This document shows positions 7,579-16,020 of a stretch of 45,223 nucleotides of DNA, one piece after another. The position numbers and the translations under genes were made by a program. The notes below the pieces were generated by a model. It searched no databases. It was given only the letters and a program-made list of their open reading frames with translations, and was not told the DNA's origin. This DNA comes from Desulfobacteraceae bacterium (lineage in GTDB: Bacteria > Desulfobacterota > DSM-4660 > Desulfatiglandales > B25-G16): contig JAUWNK010000002.1 of the NCBI GenBank assembly GCA_030612685.1, positions 48,001 to 93,223 of the forward strand, written 5' to 3'. Position 1 is the stretch's first letter. Each line of letters begins with the position of its first letter.

Positions 7579-7671
7579 TTGCCTTATCATAAATATTCAA
7601 ATAGTTGTAGTATTACCATTATATCCAAAGAAGGTTGGATTGGCAAAACCCAGAGGTGACGCAGCTTGCTG
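7579..7671 (+). repeat. 93-94-bp interspersed direct repeat, copy 2 (GEMM-like core)
   Basis: Second copy of the element at 4277-4370, same orientation, 3.3 kb away. It lies between the divergent LUD and glycosyltransferase genes, about 370 bases before the latter. Its core reads GGCAAAACC-CAGA-GGTGACGCAG. Sequences to the right of the two copies differ, so the homologous unit ends near CAGCTTGCT. Confidence 0.8.
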
Positions 7672-8038
7672 GACCGTGGGCATGGATTGGTTAGGGATTG
7701 AGGAATGCCACATTCCTCGAAATTCAAAATTGCCGTTATTTCATTCGGTAAGGAGCTGCAGTCTATCTTAAAAAGCCAAACTCCGTGTATCCAATCTTTC
7801 AAAATCAGGGTGGATCGTTCCCGAGTATTGGATTCCCCTGTTTCATCTAATCTTATGAAAACCTACTCGCCTTCGGTTCCGAAGAAAGTGAATATATCCA
7901 TTCGCTCAAAAGGATATCGTTCTCCATGTTAATTACGGTGTATAAGTAATTATGACAAAAACTTGTATTTCCCTGCTTTTTTTGTTAAATTTAATTTAAA
8001 TATTCAGGTTAAAAAAAGGATTATATATTATTTCAAAG
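7672..8038. other. Intergenic DNA upstream of the glycan island
   Basis: With 7406-7578 and the repeat, this forms a 633-base gap between divergent genes. Short open frames exist but have no ribosome-binding sites and unconvincing composition. The last 100 bases are very AT-rich, as expected for a promoter region, but no unambiguous -35/-10 pair was picked out. Confidence 0.4.
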
Positions 8039-9283
8039 ATGATTTCTTTTGTATCTACATATCCGCCTATGATATGCGGTATTGCTACCTATACAAAATA
8101 CTTGATGTCCCATCTACCGAAGTCCCACTACAGGGTAGTTTCTTTTAGACTCGATGATTGTTTTTTAAAATTGGAGGATCAATACCCACCACCTGATGAG
8201 CAGGTGGATTACTGCCTTTCCTATCCTCCTTCCTCCCTTGGCGCCAATCTTAAAGGAAATCTCATATGGTTTCAGCATTCTTTTGGGATATGGGGGGAGA
8301 TAAGTGATCAATTTCTGGCTTTAATTGAAGAAGCAAAAAGAAAGAAAAAGAGAGTTGGGGTCAGCTTTCATACGATCCACTTTCAAGCAGAAGAAACATC
8401 TTCTGGAATGTCTAAGAAGGAATTTGTGATTCTCAGTAAGACCCTTCCCCTTGTCGATTTTTTAACGGTGTTCACAGATGGAGCATATAGGGCTGTCATT
8501 AATGCATTTCCTGAGTATAAGGAAAGGGTAATTGTCCTTAGACATGGAGTTCATCTTTATCCCAAAGTAGACCGATATGATGCCAGAAAAAGATTTTTTT
8601 CCTTTTTGATAAATCAAGAGCAAATCTCTCCATCTCAGAAGAAGGAGCTTAGTAAATTAGAGGATTATTTGTATTCAGAGCATACCATCTTGTTGGGAAC
8701 TTACGGGTTTATTACCCCAGGGAAAGAACCTCTTCAACTATATGAATTAGGGGATCTTGTCCAGGAGAAGCTTCCTCAATACAAGGTGATAAAGATCTTT
8801 GCAGGGATTATTCAGAGTGAAAGAGAAAAGGATATAAATGATCATTATACATTGTTGGAAAAACTAAAATCTATTCACCATGGAAAGGGAAACTTTTTTT
8901 TCGAAGTTTATATTCCTGAAGCATTTTACCATCTGGCATTTAATGCTCTAGATTTTTCTCCTTTTTGGTCTAGAGATCTAACCCAATCAGGGAGAATGGC
9001 TCATGCGCAGGGTACTGGAACCTGTGTGGTTGGGAGCCATTGGGAAGGGATAGGAGAAACATTGAAACAATCTGGTTTGCCGGTGGCTAAAACCCTGGAA
9101 GAGCTGGCTGAAAGGATAGTGGAGTTGGTATTGGAGCCAGGACACAGAAAAGAAATATTGGCTCGCAGTTGGCAGTATGCTCTTCGGTACTCTTTTGCCA
9201 ATCAGGCAAAGAAGCATTTGTTAATTGAAAACTCTTTAAGGGAAGGGTCGGAGATGCCTCTTGTGGACAGAATGAGTTTATGA
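8039..9283 (+). CDS. GT4-type glycosyltransferase
   Basis: A 414-residue GT-B-fold protein. The start, FVSTYPPMICGIATYTKYLM, is the typical opening of GT4 retaining glycosyltransferases found beside GH130 enzymes. An acceptor-domain FQHSFGIWGEI segment (about 78-88), HGVHLY (about 173-178) and the C-terminal nucleotide-sugar half (TYGFITPGKEPLQLYELGDL) follow. The last part (SGRMAHAQGTGTCVVGSHWE) is where the EX7E motif usually lies, but the acidic pair is not obvious, so the donor site may be divergent. It probably transfers a sugar, perhaps mannose, to a cytoplasmic acceptor. The 3' end overlaps the convergent GH130 gene by six bases. No clear ribosome-binding site. Confidence 0.8.
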   Translation: MISFVSTYPPMICGIATYTKYLMSHLPKSHYRVVSFRLDDCFLKLEDQYPPPDEQVDYCLSYPPSSLGANLKGNLIWFQHSFGIWGEISDQFLALIEEAKRKKKRVGVSFHTIHFQAEETSSGMSKKEFVILSKTLPLVDFLTVFTDGAYRAVINAFPEYKERVIVLRHGVHLYPKVDRYDARKRFFSFLINQEQISPSQKKELSKLEDYLYSEHTILLGTYGFITPGKEPLQLYELGDLVQEKLPQYKVIKIFAGIIQSEREKDINDHYTLLEKLKSIHHGKGNFFFEVYIPEAFYHLAFNALDFSPFWSRDLTQSGRMAHAQGTGTCVVGSHWEGIGETLKQSGLPVAKTLEELAERIVELVLEPGHRKEILARSWQYALRYSFANQAKKHLLIENSLREGSEMPLVDRMSL

Positions 9284-10279
9284 CTTTATCGTACATAGAT
9301 TTAAGAGATCATCCACATGGGCTGTAGCCAGACAGACTACTGAATCAGATGCACCATAATAGATTTTTACCTCACCTGATTCTTCCAGTATCATGCCAGT
9401 GGGAAAGATCACATTGTTTCTATAACCACCTTCAACTTCATACGGAGCTTCAGGAGCCATAAGGGGTTCTTTATAGAGTCCGATGACTTTTCTGGGGTCT
9501 TCCAGATCCAAGAGCATAACTCCTGCTGAATATCGCTTCTTCCAAGTTTCTTCCCAACCGTTTTTGCCGCGATTTGGATCTACGTCCACAGAATGAAAGA
9601 TGGTAAGCCAACCTTTGTGGGTTTTAACAGGTGGAGTGCCAGGACCAATTTTATTATTAGAAAAGGGAACATCCTCCACACCGATGAGAAGGTGGGAATT
9701 TCCCCAATATTTTAGGTCTGGAGAATCTGATATCCAGATATCAAATATATCCTTCCCTCGACTGTAAGCTGGAAAGGGACGTTCGAGCCGAACAAACATA
9801 TCATGAATTCTTTCAGGGAATAATGCCAGGTTGCGGTTATCGGGCACTGTTATACTAAGTATCTTGAAGTCTTCAAAATCCTCAGTAATAGCAATACATC
9901 CTCTGACTCCATGAAACGTATCCATTGCAAAAGACATATAACATCTGTCTTCGATGACTGTGAGATGAGGATCGTAAATATGGATAATCCCTTTACCTTT
10001 GCCACTAAAACATGGTTTAGGTTGTACTTCCCAACTGATACCGTCATCGCTCAAGGCCAAACCTATGTTAGTCCCATCAATGCGCTGTGCTTTTAAGGAG
10101 CCGTAATCATTCCGAAAAAGCATGACATATTTTCCATCATATTTAGCCACCCCCGGATTAAAGACAAGAACAGACTTGTAAGGGATCTCCTTTGATGATA
10201 ATACTGGATTTTCTGGACAACGCTTTATAACAGGACTTGATCTAAGTGAACCAATAATCGCTTCTGATATATATCCCAC
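9278..10279 (-). CDS. GH130 mannoside phosphorylase-like protein, copy 1
   Basis: A 333-residue five-bladed beta-propeller of family GH130. Characteristic parts are NPVLSSKEIPY (about 24-34), VMLFRNDYG, the catalytic-region IYDPHLTVIEDRCYMSFAMD (about 103-122), RLERPFPAYS, KIGPGTPPVKTHKGWLTIFH and YEVEGGYRNNVIFPTG. GH130 enzymes use phosphate to split beta-mannosides into mannose-1-phosphate, or run in reverse. A paralogue lies at 12416-13408. Compared with it, this copy has ATA where the other has its ATG, and the purine-rich site is changed, so translation must use a GTG nine bases upstream with a weak ribosome-binding site; expression may be reduced. Confidence 0.85.
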   Translation of the reverse strand: MGYISEAIIGSLRSSPVIKRCPENPVLSSKEIPYKSVLVFNPGVAKYDGKYVMLFRNDYGSLKAQRIDGTNIGLALSDDGISWEVQPKPCFSGKGKGIIHIYDPHLTVIEDRCYMSFAMDTFHGVRGCIAITEDFEDFKILSITVPDNRNLALFPERIHDMFVRLERPFPAYSRGKDIFDIWISDSPDLKYWGNSHLLIGVEDVPFSNNKIGPGTPPVKTHKGWLTIFHSVDVDPNRGKNGWEETWKKRYSAGVMLLDLEDPRKVIGLYKEPLMAPEAPYEVEGGYRNNVIFPTGMILEESGEVKIYYGASDSVVCLATAHVDDLLNLCTIKS

Positions 10280-10400
10280 TTCTTTTTTCAGTTTTTACAT
10301 TGAAATGTTTATTTTCATAAAAGTAATATACGGTAAGGTTTCACAGAACCTTAACAATTTTTAGGAAATCTTGCTTATCACAATCTATTTAGATTGAATT

Positions 10401-10550
10401 ATTGATAACCTCGTAAAAAGTCTTTTCACCGGTCATTGCGAGGAGCGAAGCGACGAAGCAATCTCCTGATTTCAAGCAGTTACAGCCAATGAGATTGCTT
10501 CGCTACGCTCGCAATGACACCACCGGCGACTTTTTACGAGATTATCAATT
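10401..10550. repeat. Palindromic MITE-like element (TCATTGCGAGGAGCGAAGCG type)
   Basis: Outer arms (CTCGTAAAAAGTC near 10410-10422 and GACTTTTTACGAG at 10528-10540) enclose a second inverted repeat (TCATTGCGAGGAGCGAAG near 10433 against CTACGCTCGCAATGA near 10503). The whole 150 bases could fold into one long hairpin. Related cores occur at 29103-29220 and 44699-44836. No coding capacity. Confidence 0.8.
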
Positions 10551-10588
10551 ATTAATAATCAGTAACTACCCAGGTTGTCAGGTTCAAG

Positions 10589-10688
10589 CCCGCCCTGGCG
10601 CGATGGCCGTTATCAAGTAAAGCAACTCCTGACTATTTAAAAGTATCTCTCTTAAATCCAACTTCTTGAAATCAGGTCTGGGCCAGGG
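10589..10688 (+). repeat. 101-bp constant-end element, copy A
   Basis: Exactly 100 bases from CCCGCCCTGGCGCGAT to AATCAGGTCTGGGCCAGGG. The ends match four other copies in the window, while the roughly 65-base interior matches none of them. CCCTGG and CCAGGG can pair as a closing stem. It lies in the long gap upstream of GH130 copy 1, next to low-complexity GTTCA-rich DNA. Confidence 0.8.
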
Positions 10689-11160
10689 GTTCACAGTTCA
10701 GGGGTTCAGCTTGGAGCCATGAACCATTGTCCATGCCAAGACTCCTCAACCAGCTCATGAAAAACCCGCGTTTAACGGTTAATGGTTCAGCAAATAACCA
10801 TTGAACCTTGAACCCGGAACTTTGAACCTGTGTAGTTACAATAATCATACATATATAATTCATATATAATAAACCAAAACTAATAGATTTACTATAGATT
10901 GTATTTTTTATGGGATTTTGTGATTGGAGGTCTTTCTCCCTGTAGGAAAAGCACATTTATCGGCAGGTCACAAAAATTCCTTTTAAGAGATTGATCTCAA
11001 AGATTAGATTCCTTCAAAACTTTTTCTGGCAAACGAATCATATAGACCTATGCCAATAATGATCTTGAGTACCTTATTTGATAAAAACCAAAAAATATCT
11101 TGCCTGGTCCCTTATACTCCACAAGCAGTATTCCATCTTGACAGTATTGCTAATTTCATC
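10689..11160. other. Repeat-rich gap without genes
   Basis: Bases 10689-10830 consist of GTTCA/TGAAC-rich simple repeat forming inverted arms (around GAACCATTG and CATTGAACC). The rest, to the stop of the next glycosyltransferase, is AT-rich with no gene recognised. Confidence 0.5.
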
Positions 11161-12285
11161 TCATTTCTCTTTATACAGTTTCAAATGTTGCCTTGCTACA
11201 GTTTGCCAAGAGGTAAGAACTCTATACTCTTCAGTGCGATTGATTACATATTTCCGGAATTCCTGGTCTTCAAAAAGACGAATAGCTATTCCTGCAATCC
11301 CAGAAGAGTTATAGGGAAGAACAAGTAAATCATCGCTGATATTTTTCAGTTCTTCAAACTTGGGTATTCTTGAAGCAATGGTAGGCCTTTTCGCACCTAT
11401 GGCCAGATGCAATGATCCGGAGGCAGATCTGTCTTCCTCGTAGTATGGGAAAAGGACAATGTCAGAGGCTCTAAGCAAATAGGGGACATCTTCGTTTGGA
11501 AAGAATTTGTTTGGATAGATGACATTCTTTTGAAGCCTTAGTTCCTCTATTCTTTTGGCAATAAATTCTGTGTAGTCTTTATCTTTCTTTGAAGCGTTCG
11601 GAGCAAGGCCTCCAGCTATGAAGAAATAAACATCCCTGAATTTTTCCAGTATCTCCATAAGGGCATCAAGAACGATATGTAAGTTCTTGTGCTTCTTAAT
11701 AAATCCAAACATGAGAAGAATTTTTGCATCCACAGGCAGCCCAAGTCTTTTGCGGGAAACTTCTTTGTCCTCATCGCTGAGTTCTGTCCCATGGGGAATA
11801 ATATGAATCTTTTTTGATGGTATTGCCAGCCTAGTGAGGATCGCTTCTTGGGTGGGGAGATGAACAATTACCTCATCTGCAAGTCTGGCAATTCTTGCAG
11901 CGAATTTCTCTTCTTCTGCTCCTCTTTCCGAGAATTGAGCGGGTTTTACACAATGGATAGTTATTATCTTCTTGGTGTTTTCACCAAGCTTCTGGAGTAC
12001 TGAAGGCAATCTATCATCAAATTTGTATATACTGTATTCATGTTGAATATGGACTACATCCCCGGCCCCTATGTTTGAAATGATAGGTTCTACATAATTC
12101 TCATTTCTGTCCCAACAGGGGATTACCTCAAATTTATCCAGTTTAATGGGGGATGCGCCCTGCTCAGCGATAATCTTGATTTCTAAGGTGGGATCAACTT
12201 TTCTGATGCCATTAATAAGATAATCTGTATATGTAGCTATCCCACACTGTTTGGGAAGATATGTTGATATATAGACAATTTTCAT
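11161..12285 (-). CDS. GT4 family glycosyltransferase
   Basis: A 374-residue GT-B glycosyltransferase. It starts MKIVYISTYLPKQCGIATYT. An N-terminal acceptor domain carries HIQHEYSIY (about residues 95-103) and IPHGTEL; the C-terminal domain starts GFIKKHKNLHIVLDALMEIL and includes FFIAGGLAP and FPYYEEDRSASGSLHLAIGA, with the acidic motif and SGSL loop typical of GT4 donor-sugar binding. It lies between two GH130 phosphorylase genes on the same strand, so the three may make or recycle one mannose-containing glycan (inference). It is only distantly similar to the 8039 glycosyltransferase. Confidence 0.88.
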   Translation of the reverse strand: MKIVYISTYLPKQCGIATYTDYLINGIRKVDPTLEIKIIAEQGASPIKLDKFEVIPCWDRNENYVEPIISNIGAGDVVHIQHEYSIYKFDDRLPSVLQKLGENTKKIITIHCVKPAQFSERGAEEEKFAARIARLADEVIVHLPTQEAILTRLAIPSKKIHIIPHGTELSDEDKEVSRKRLGLPVDAKILLMFGFIKKHKNLHIVLDALMEILEKFRDVYFFIAGGLAPNASKKDKDYTEFIAKRIEELRLQKNVIYPNKFFPNEDVPYLLRASDIVLFPYYEEDRSASGSLHLAIGAKRPTIASRIPKFEELKNISDDLLVLPYNSSGIAGIAIRLFEDQEFRKYVINRTEEYRVLTSWQTVARQHLKLYKEK

Positions 12286-12415
12286 TGCTTAAGTTTTCCC
12301 GTTGTATGTTTTTTATTAGCCTGATTCAGATGTTTAAGAAGGGCCTGGCGGGCCTTATCGACTTTGGGCCAGGGTAGGTTACTCCTTGTTTAACTAATCT
12401 ATACTAACACCTTTA

Positions 12416-13408
12416 TCAAGACCATATTGTACATAGATTTAAAAGATCATCCACATGGGCTGTAGCCAGACAGACTACCGTATCAGCTGCACCATAATAG
12501 ATTTTTACCTCTCCTGATTCTTCCAGTATCATGCCAGTGGGAAAGACCACATTGTTTCTATAACCACCTTCAACTTCATATGGAGCTTCAGGGGCCATGA
12601 GGGGTTCTTTATGGAGTCCAATGACTTTTCTGGGCTCTTCCAGATCCAAGAGCATAACTCCTGCTGAATATCGCTTCTTCCAAGTCTCCTCCCAACCGTT
12701 TTTACCGCGATTTGGATCTAGGTCGACAGAGTGAAAGATGGTAAGCCAACCTTTGTGGGTTTTAATAGGTGGAGTACCAGGACCAATCTTGTTATTAGCA
12801 AAGGGAACATCCTCCACCCCAATGAGAAGCTGCGAATTTCCCCAATGCCTCAAATCTGGGGACTCCGATATCCAGATATCAAATCGATCCTTCCCTCGAC
12901 TGTAAGCTGGGAAAGGACGTTCGAGCCGAACAAACATATCATTAAGTCTTTCATGGAATAATACCAAGTTACGGTTATCGGGCACCGTCATAGTCAGTAT
13001 CTCAAAGTCTTCAAAATCCTCAGTAACAGCAATACATCCTCTGGCTCCATGAAACGTATCCATTGCAAAGGACATATAACATCTGTCCTCGATGATTGTG
13101 AGATGAGGATCGTAGATATGGATGATCCCTTCGCCTTGGAGAGTAAAACATGGTTTAGGTTGCACTTCCCAACTGATACCGTCATCGCTCAAGGCCAAAC
13201 CTATGTTAGTCCCATCAATGCGCTGTGCTCTTAAAGAGCCATAATCATTCCGAAAAAGCATGACATATTTTCCATCATGCTTGGCTACTCCAGCGTTGAA
13301 AACGAGGGCAGATCTATATGGAACATCTTTTGATGATAATACTGGATTTTGTGGATGACGCGTTATTACAGGACTTGATTCAAGTGAACCAATAATAGGT
13401 TCTGACAT
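12416..13408 (-). CDS. GH130 mannoside phosphorylase-like protein, copy 2
   Basis: A 330-residue paralogue of the 9278 gene, with about 40 differences over 329 aligned residues (near 88% identity by eye). All GH130 landmarks are shared: IYDPHLTIIEDRCYMSFAMD, RLERPFPAYSRG, KIGPGTPPIKTHKGWLTIFH, YEVEGGYRNNVVFPTG and KIYYGAADTVVCLATA. This copy has an ATG start preceded by an AAGGGGGGAT stretch that can act as ribosome-binding site. About 90 bases upstream of the start also match the copy-1 upstream region, so the duplication took in the 5' region. It should be the better expressed of the two. Confidence 0.88.
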   Translation of the reverse strand: MSEPIIGSLESSPVITRHPQNPVLSSKDVPYRSALVFNAGVAKHDGKYVMLFRNDYGSLRAQRIDGTNIGLALSDDGISWEVQPKPCFTLQGEGIIHIYDPHLTIIEDRCYMSFAMDTFHGARGCIAVTEDFEDFEILTMTVPDNRNLVLFHERLNDMFVRLERPFPAYSRGKDRFDIWISESPDLRHWGNSQLLIGVEDVPFANNKIGPGTPPIKTHKGWLTIFHSVDLDPNRGKNGWEETWKKRYSAGVMLLDLEEPRKVIGLHKEPLMAPEAPYEVEGGYRNNVVFPTGMILEESGEVKIYYGAADTVVCLATAHVDDLLNLCTIWS

Positions 13409-13676
13409 ATATCCCCCCTTCTTTTTCAGTTTTCCATTGAGATGTTTATTCTCTTAAATGTAATATTCGGTTGGATTTCACAAAACCTTGACTATTTTTG
13501 TATCGCCAAATACCTCTGATCAGCTTTTTAATTGCATTTCTAAGATTATCGTAGATCCTTGTCGCTTGTTCGATTTTTGTTAGCATGGGATACTTTATCT
13601 TGTGTGTCAAGCAAAAAATAACACAATATATAGATGCTGAATACTATATGGCCAGTTGAAGACTTATAAAGGGGCG

Positions 13677-13862
13677 TTGGGTGCAGATTTCATACGATCC
13701 GCTTTCAAGCAGAAGAAACATCTTCGGGAATGGCTAAGAGGGAATTTGAGACTCTAAGCAAGACCCTTCCCCTTGTCGATTTTTAACGGTGTTCACAGAT
13801 GGCGCATAAAGAGCTGTGGTTAAGGCATTTCCTAAGTATGAGGAGAGAGTAGACATTATAGA
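13677..13862 (+). pseudogene. Decayed fragment duplicated from the 8039 glycosyltransferase
   Basis: About 185 bases match 8356-8543 inside the intact glycosyltransferase (for example the stretch encoding HTIHFQAEETSSGM and the following TLPLVDFLTVFTDG), in the same orientation. One T is missing from the poly-T run in GTCGATTTTT, shifting the frame, and a TAA follows in the GCGCATAAAGAG stretch. No start or remaining gene is present. With GH130 copy 2 next to it, this shows that a GT+GH130 unit was duplicated and one half decayed. Confidence 0.85.
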
Positions 13863-14625
13863 GCCTAAACCCAGAAAGACTAAACGCCCCAAGCATGATT
13901 TTCATCAATCTACTTCCAATACCTGAATCCCATGCGGTGTTATATATGGGGTCTCGTAAAGAAAAGGCAGAGATTTGGGATCCCCTCTCCGGAAAAAGAT
14001 TTTGGACAAAAGAAAAGCTAAAGGAAGTATGACACGGGCGAGCCATTGAATTCCGATTTGATAAAAACTCTGAAGAGCTTAAAAGCACTTTAGGTAAGAG
14101 CTACACCACATTCCGTGCAGCATGCCTAACTTTTAATTTGAAATGGCACATGAGAGGTTTCCAGGAGCGACTATCTGAGATTAGCCTTTGCAGGATACCA
14201 AAAGGACAAGGCAGACACAGTGAGCGACGCCATAGAAGGCCGTGAGATTGAGAGATCTTTTTCCGTGGAGTAGCCTCTAAACGGAGGTTAAATCATCGAA
14301 GGAAAAATGCTAAACTAAGTAAATAGCTAATAATCACATTCCAGAATCGTCTCGGAACCATTTATTTTGACCTGATGAAGGGTAAGGCAAAGCCACAGAT
14401 TGGGGTTAGGATTTATATGCCAGCAGTATAGACTTCTTTCCATATCATATATTCTATACCATGTATAGATTGCATCTGTTAATCAAAGCTTCAAGCATTT
14501 TATTTCTACAGTCCGGCAAGTGCCTTGACAGGGCACCCAGTTGCATCCTTCCCATACCAGCGATTTGTTTTAAATTAACCCATATCTTGTAATTACTCAA
14601 TATCTTGCGGATAAAACCCTTACGG
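13863..14625. other. Degenerate region with a 45-codon frame
   Basis: No convincing full gene. A short frame at 13895-14032 encodes about 45 residues (VLYMGSRKEKAEIWDPLSGK near its middle) that look protein-like, perhaps a fragment of a larger gene; I do not recognise it. The remainder to 14625 is AT-rich and featureless. Confidence 0.4.
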
Positions 14626-14727
14626 CCCGCCCTGGTGCGACTTGCCCGGAATACGGGAGTTTAGTTGTAAAATTTCGAAAGTTGAAATCATAGCGCTTGC
14701 ACACGGTAAATCAGGTCTGGGCCAGGG
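14626..14727 (+). repeat. 101-bp constant-end element, copy C
   Basis: 102 bases from CCCGCCCTGGTGCGAC to AATCAGGTCTGGGCCAGGG. The interior contains a small CCCG/CGGG hairpin and shares no sequence with the other copies. It lies about 180 bases upstream of the ADP-ribosylglycohydrolase start. Confidence 0.8.
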
Positions 14728-14905
14728 GTAAACTCCGAATTAGGAATTTAGGCGTAAGCCTTTTATCAATCCACTGAATATTGAGCTGTTACCATATCTT
14801 GCAATAGCAAAATCTGCCTATCGGCAAAATTTGTGTTGCACTTTTTGGATCTAATTGGCTAAACAAAAACAATATGATACTTTAAATCAAAAAAATGAAA
14901 TCATA

Positions 14906-15829
14906 ATGACCAATATCAAGGCAAAGTTTTTAGGTGGTATGGTTGGTAGCGCTCTCGGGGATGCGATTGGTGAGCTGGCATTCCGCTATCCTAAAAAAGA
15001 GAGTCTTTATATCCAATTGGACCGGTTAGAAGAATTACGCTACACAGACGACAGCGCCATGTCCATTGGCCTTGCTGAATCTATTATAAAAAAGGGTTGC
15101 CTTGATCAACAAGACCTGGGAGAAACATTCAGATACAACTATGAGCGTGAGCCGTGGCGGGGTTATGCCTCAGGCCCGCCAACTATATTTAGCATGGTGG
15201 AACAGCTAAGTATTACCTACGCTGATGCTGCGAGAAATCTGTTTGGGGGTACAGGTTCCTTTGGCAATGGCGCTGCCATGAGGATTGTTCCGGTAGGCCT
15301 CTTTTTTCACAACGCCCCTGATCTCTATGAAAAGGCATGCATGTCTGCCTCTGTCACCCATGCACATCCTGTTGGCATGGATGGTGCGGCAGTCCAGGCA
15401 AGGGCAGTCTCTCTTGCAGTAAAACTCGACCCAAGGGAGGAATTCCCACGTAAGGTATTTATAGATACGTTAATTGACTTCGCCATAACCCCTAAGATGG
15501 AAGAGAAAATGCAACTTGTTCAAAAATTATTAAGCTCCGATACTACTCCATCTTTTGCAGCGGAGCAACTTGGTCGCACGGTAGACGTGCATGAATCTCT
15601 GCCTTTTGCACTCTACTCCTTTCTTTGCCATCCCAAATCATATGAGGATTGTCTTTTTTGCGCCACCTTAAATGGAGGAGACCGGGATACACTCGGTGCC
15701 ATGGCCTGTGCTATATCAGGCGCTTATTTAGGCATTGAATCTATCCCTCAATCATGGAGGCAGAAACTGGAGAACCGATCTCACATAGAGGATCTGGCCT
15801 TAAAGCTATCAGAGATCAGGCCATTTTAA
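14906..15829 (+). CDS. ADP-ribosylglycohydrolase family protein
   Basis: A 307-residue protein from the ATG at 14906. The reading frame is open from a TTG at 14855, but the family begins at the KAKFLGGMVGSALGDAIGE segment, so the later start is preferred; neither has a strong ribosome-binding site. The binuclear metal site of the ARH/DraG family is visible: G-D in GSALGDAIG, TDDS (T47-D48-D49-S50), and GGDRDTLGAM near the C-terminus. SFGNGAAMRIVPVGL is also conserved. Members remove ADP-ribose from Arg residues or other acceptors. Without nif genes nearby, a DraG role in nitrogenase control cannot be claimed. Confidence 0.88.
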   Translation: MTNIKAKFLGGMVGSALGDAIGELAFRYPKKESLYIQLDRLEELRYTDDSAMSIGLAESIIKKGCLDQQDLGETFRYNYEREPWRGYASGPPTIFSMVEQLSITYADAARNLFGGTGSFGNGAAMRIVPVGLFFHNAPDLYEKACMSASVTHAHPVGMDGAAVQARAVSLAVKLDPREEFPRKVFIDTLIDFAITPKMEEKMQLVQKLLSSDTTPSFAAEQLGRTVDVHESLPFALYSFLCHPKSYEDCLFCATLNGGDRDTLGAMACAISGAYLGIESIPQSWRQKLENRSHIEDLALKLSEIRPF

Positions 15830-15836
15830 TGAACCA

Positions 15837-16013
15837 ACCTGCAGCAGGCTGCAGGGTATCAAATATCAAATGACCCCTCCCTTGATGGGAGGGGATAAAG
15901 GGGAGGGTGAACAAACATTTTACCACCCCCACCTTTACCCGCCTTAGGCGGGTAAACCTCCCCCATCAAGGGGGAGGGACTATACGGTAACCCTGTAGCA
16001 AGCTGCAGAGAAT
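15837..16013. repeat. Compound palindromic repeat between convergent genes
   Basis: Outer arms built on CTGCAGC/GCTGCAG (near 15840 and 16000) enclose two C/G-run hairpins: CCCCTCCCTTGATGGGAGGGG (split arms at 15874-15894) and its mirror at 15957-15977. A 17-base hairpin, ACCCGCCTTAGGCGGGT (15937-15953), sits within the second unit as if inserted into CTTT/AAACCTC. It may serve as a bidirectional terminator for the two convergent genes, though no U-tract is seen. Confidence 0.7.
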
Positions 16014-16020
16014 TATCAAA

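Noticed and set aside
4277-7671. Direct repeats as ends of a composite transposon
   Set aside because: No transposase between them, same orientation, and mixed unrelated genes inside; kept only as a repeat.
10672-10956. 94-residue minus-strand frame
   Set aside because: Made largely of GTTCA/TGAAC simple repeat and the end of a constant-end element; not a gene.
12345-12376. Possible sixth constant-end element (GGGCCTGGCGGGCC...TTTGGGCCAGGG)
   Set aside because: Only the last bases match the 3' end, the 5' motif differs, and the length is about 35 instead of 101; not counted.
8039-14000. Glycan island as prophage or integrative element
   Set aside because: No integrase, tRNA target, phage gene or attachment repeat; duplication alone explains the structure.
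14906-15829. Calling the ADP-ribosylglycohydrolase draG
   Set aside because: No draT or nif genes nearby; the family has many substrates.
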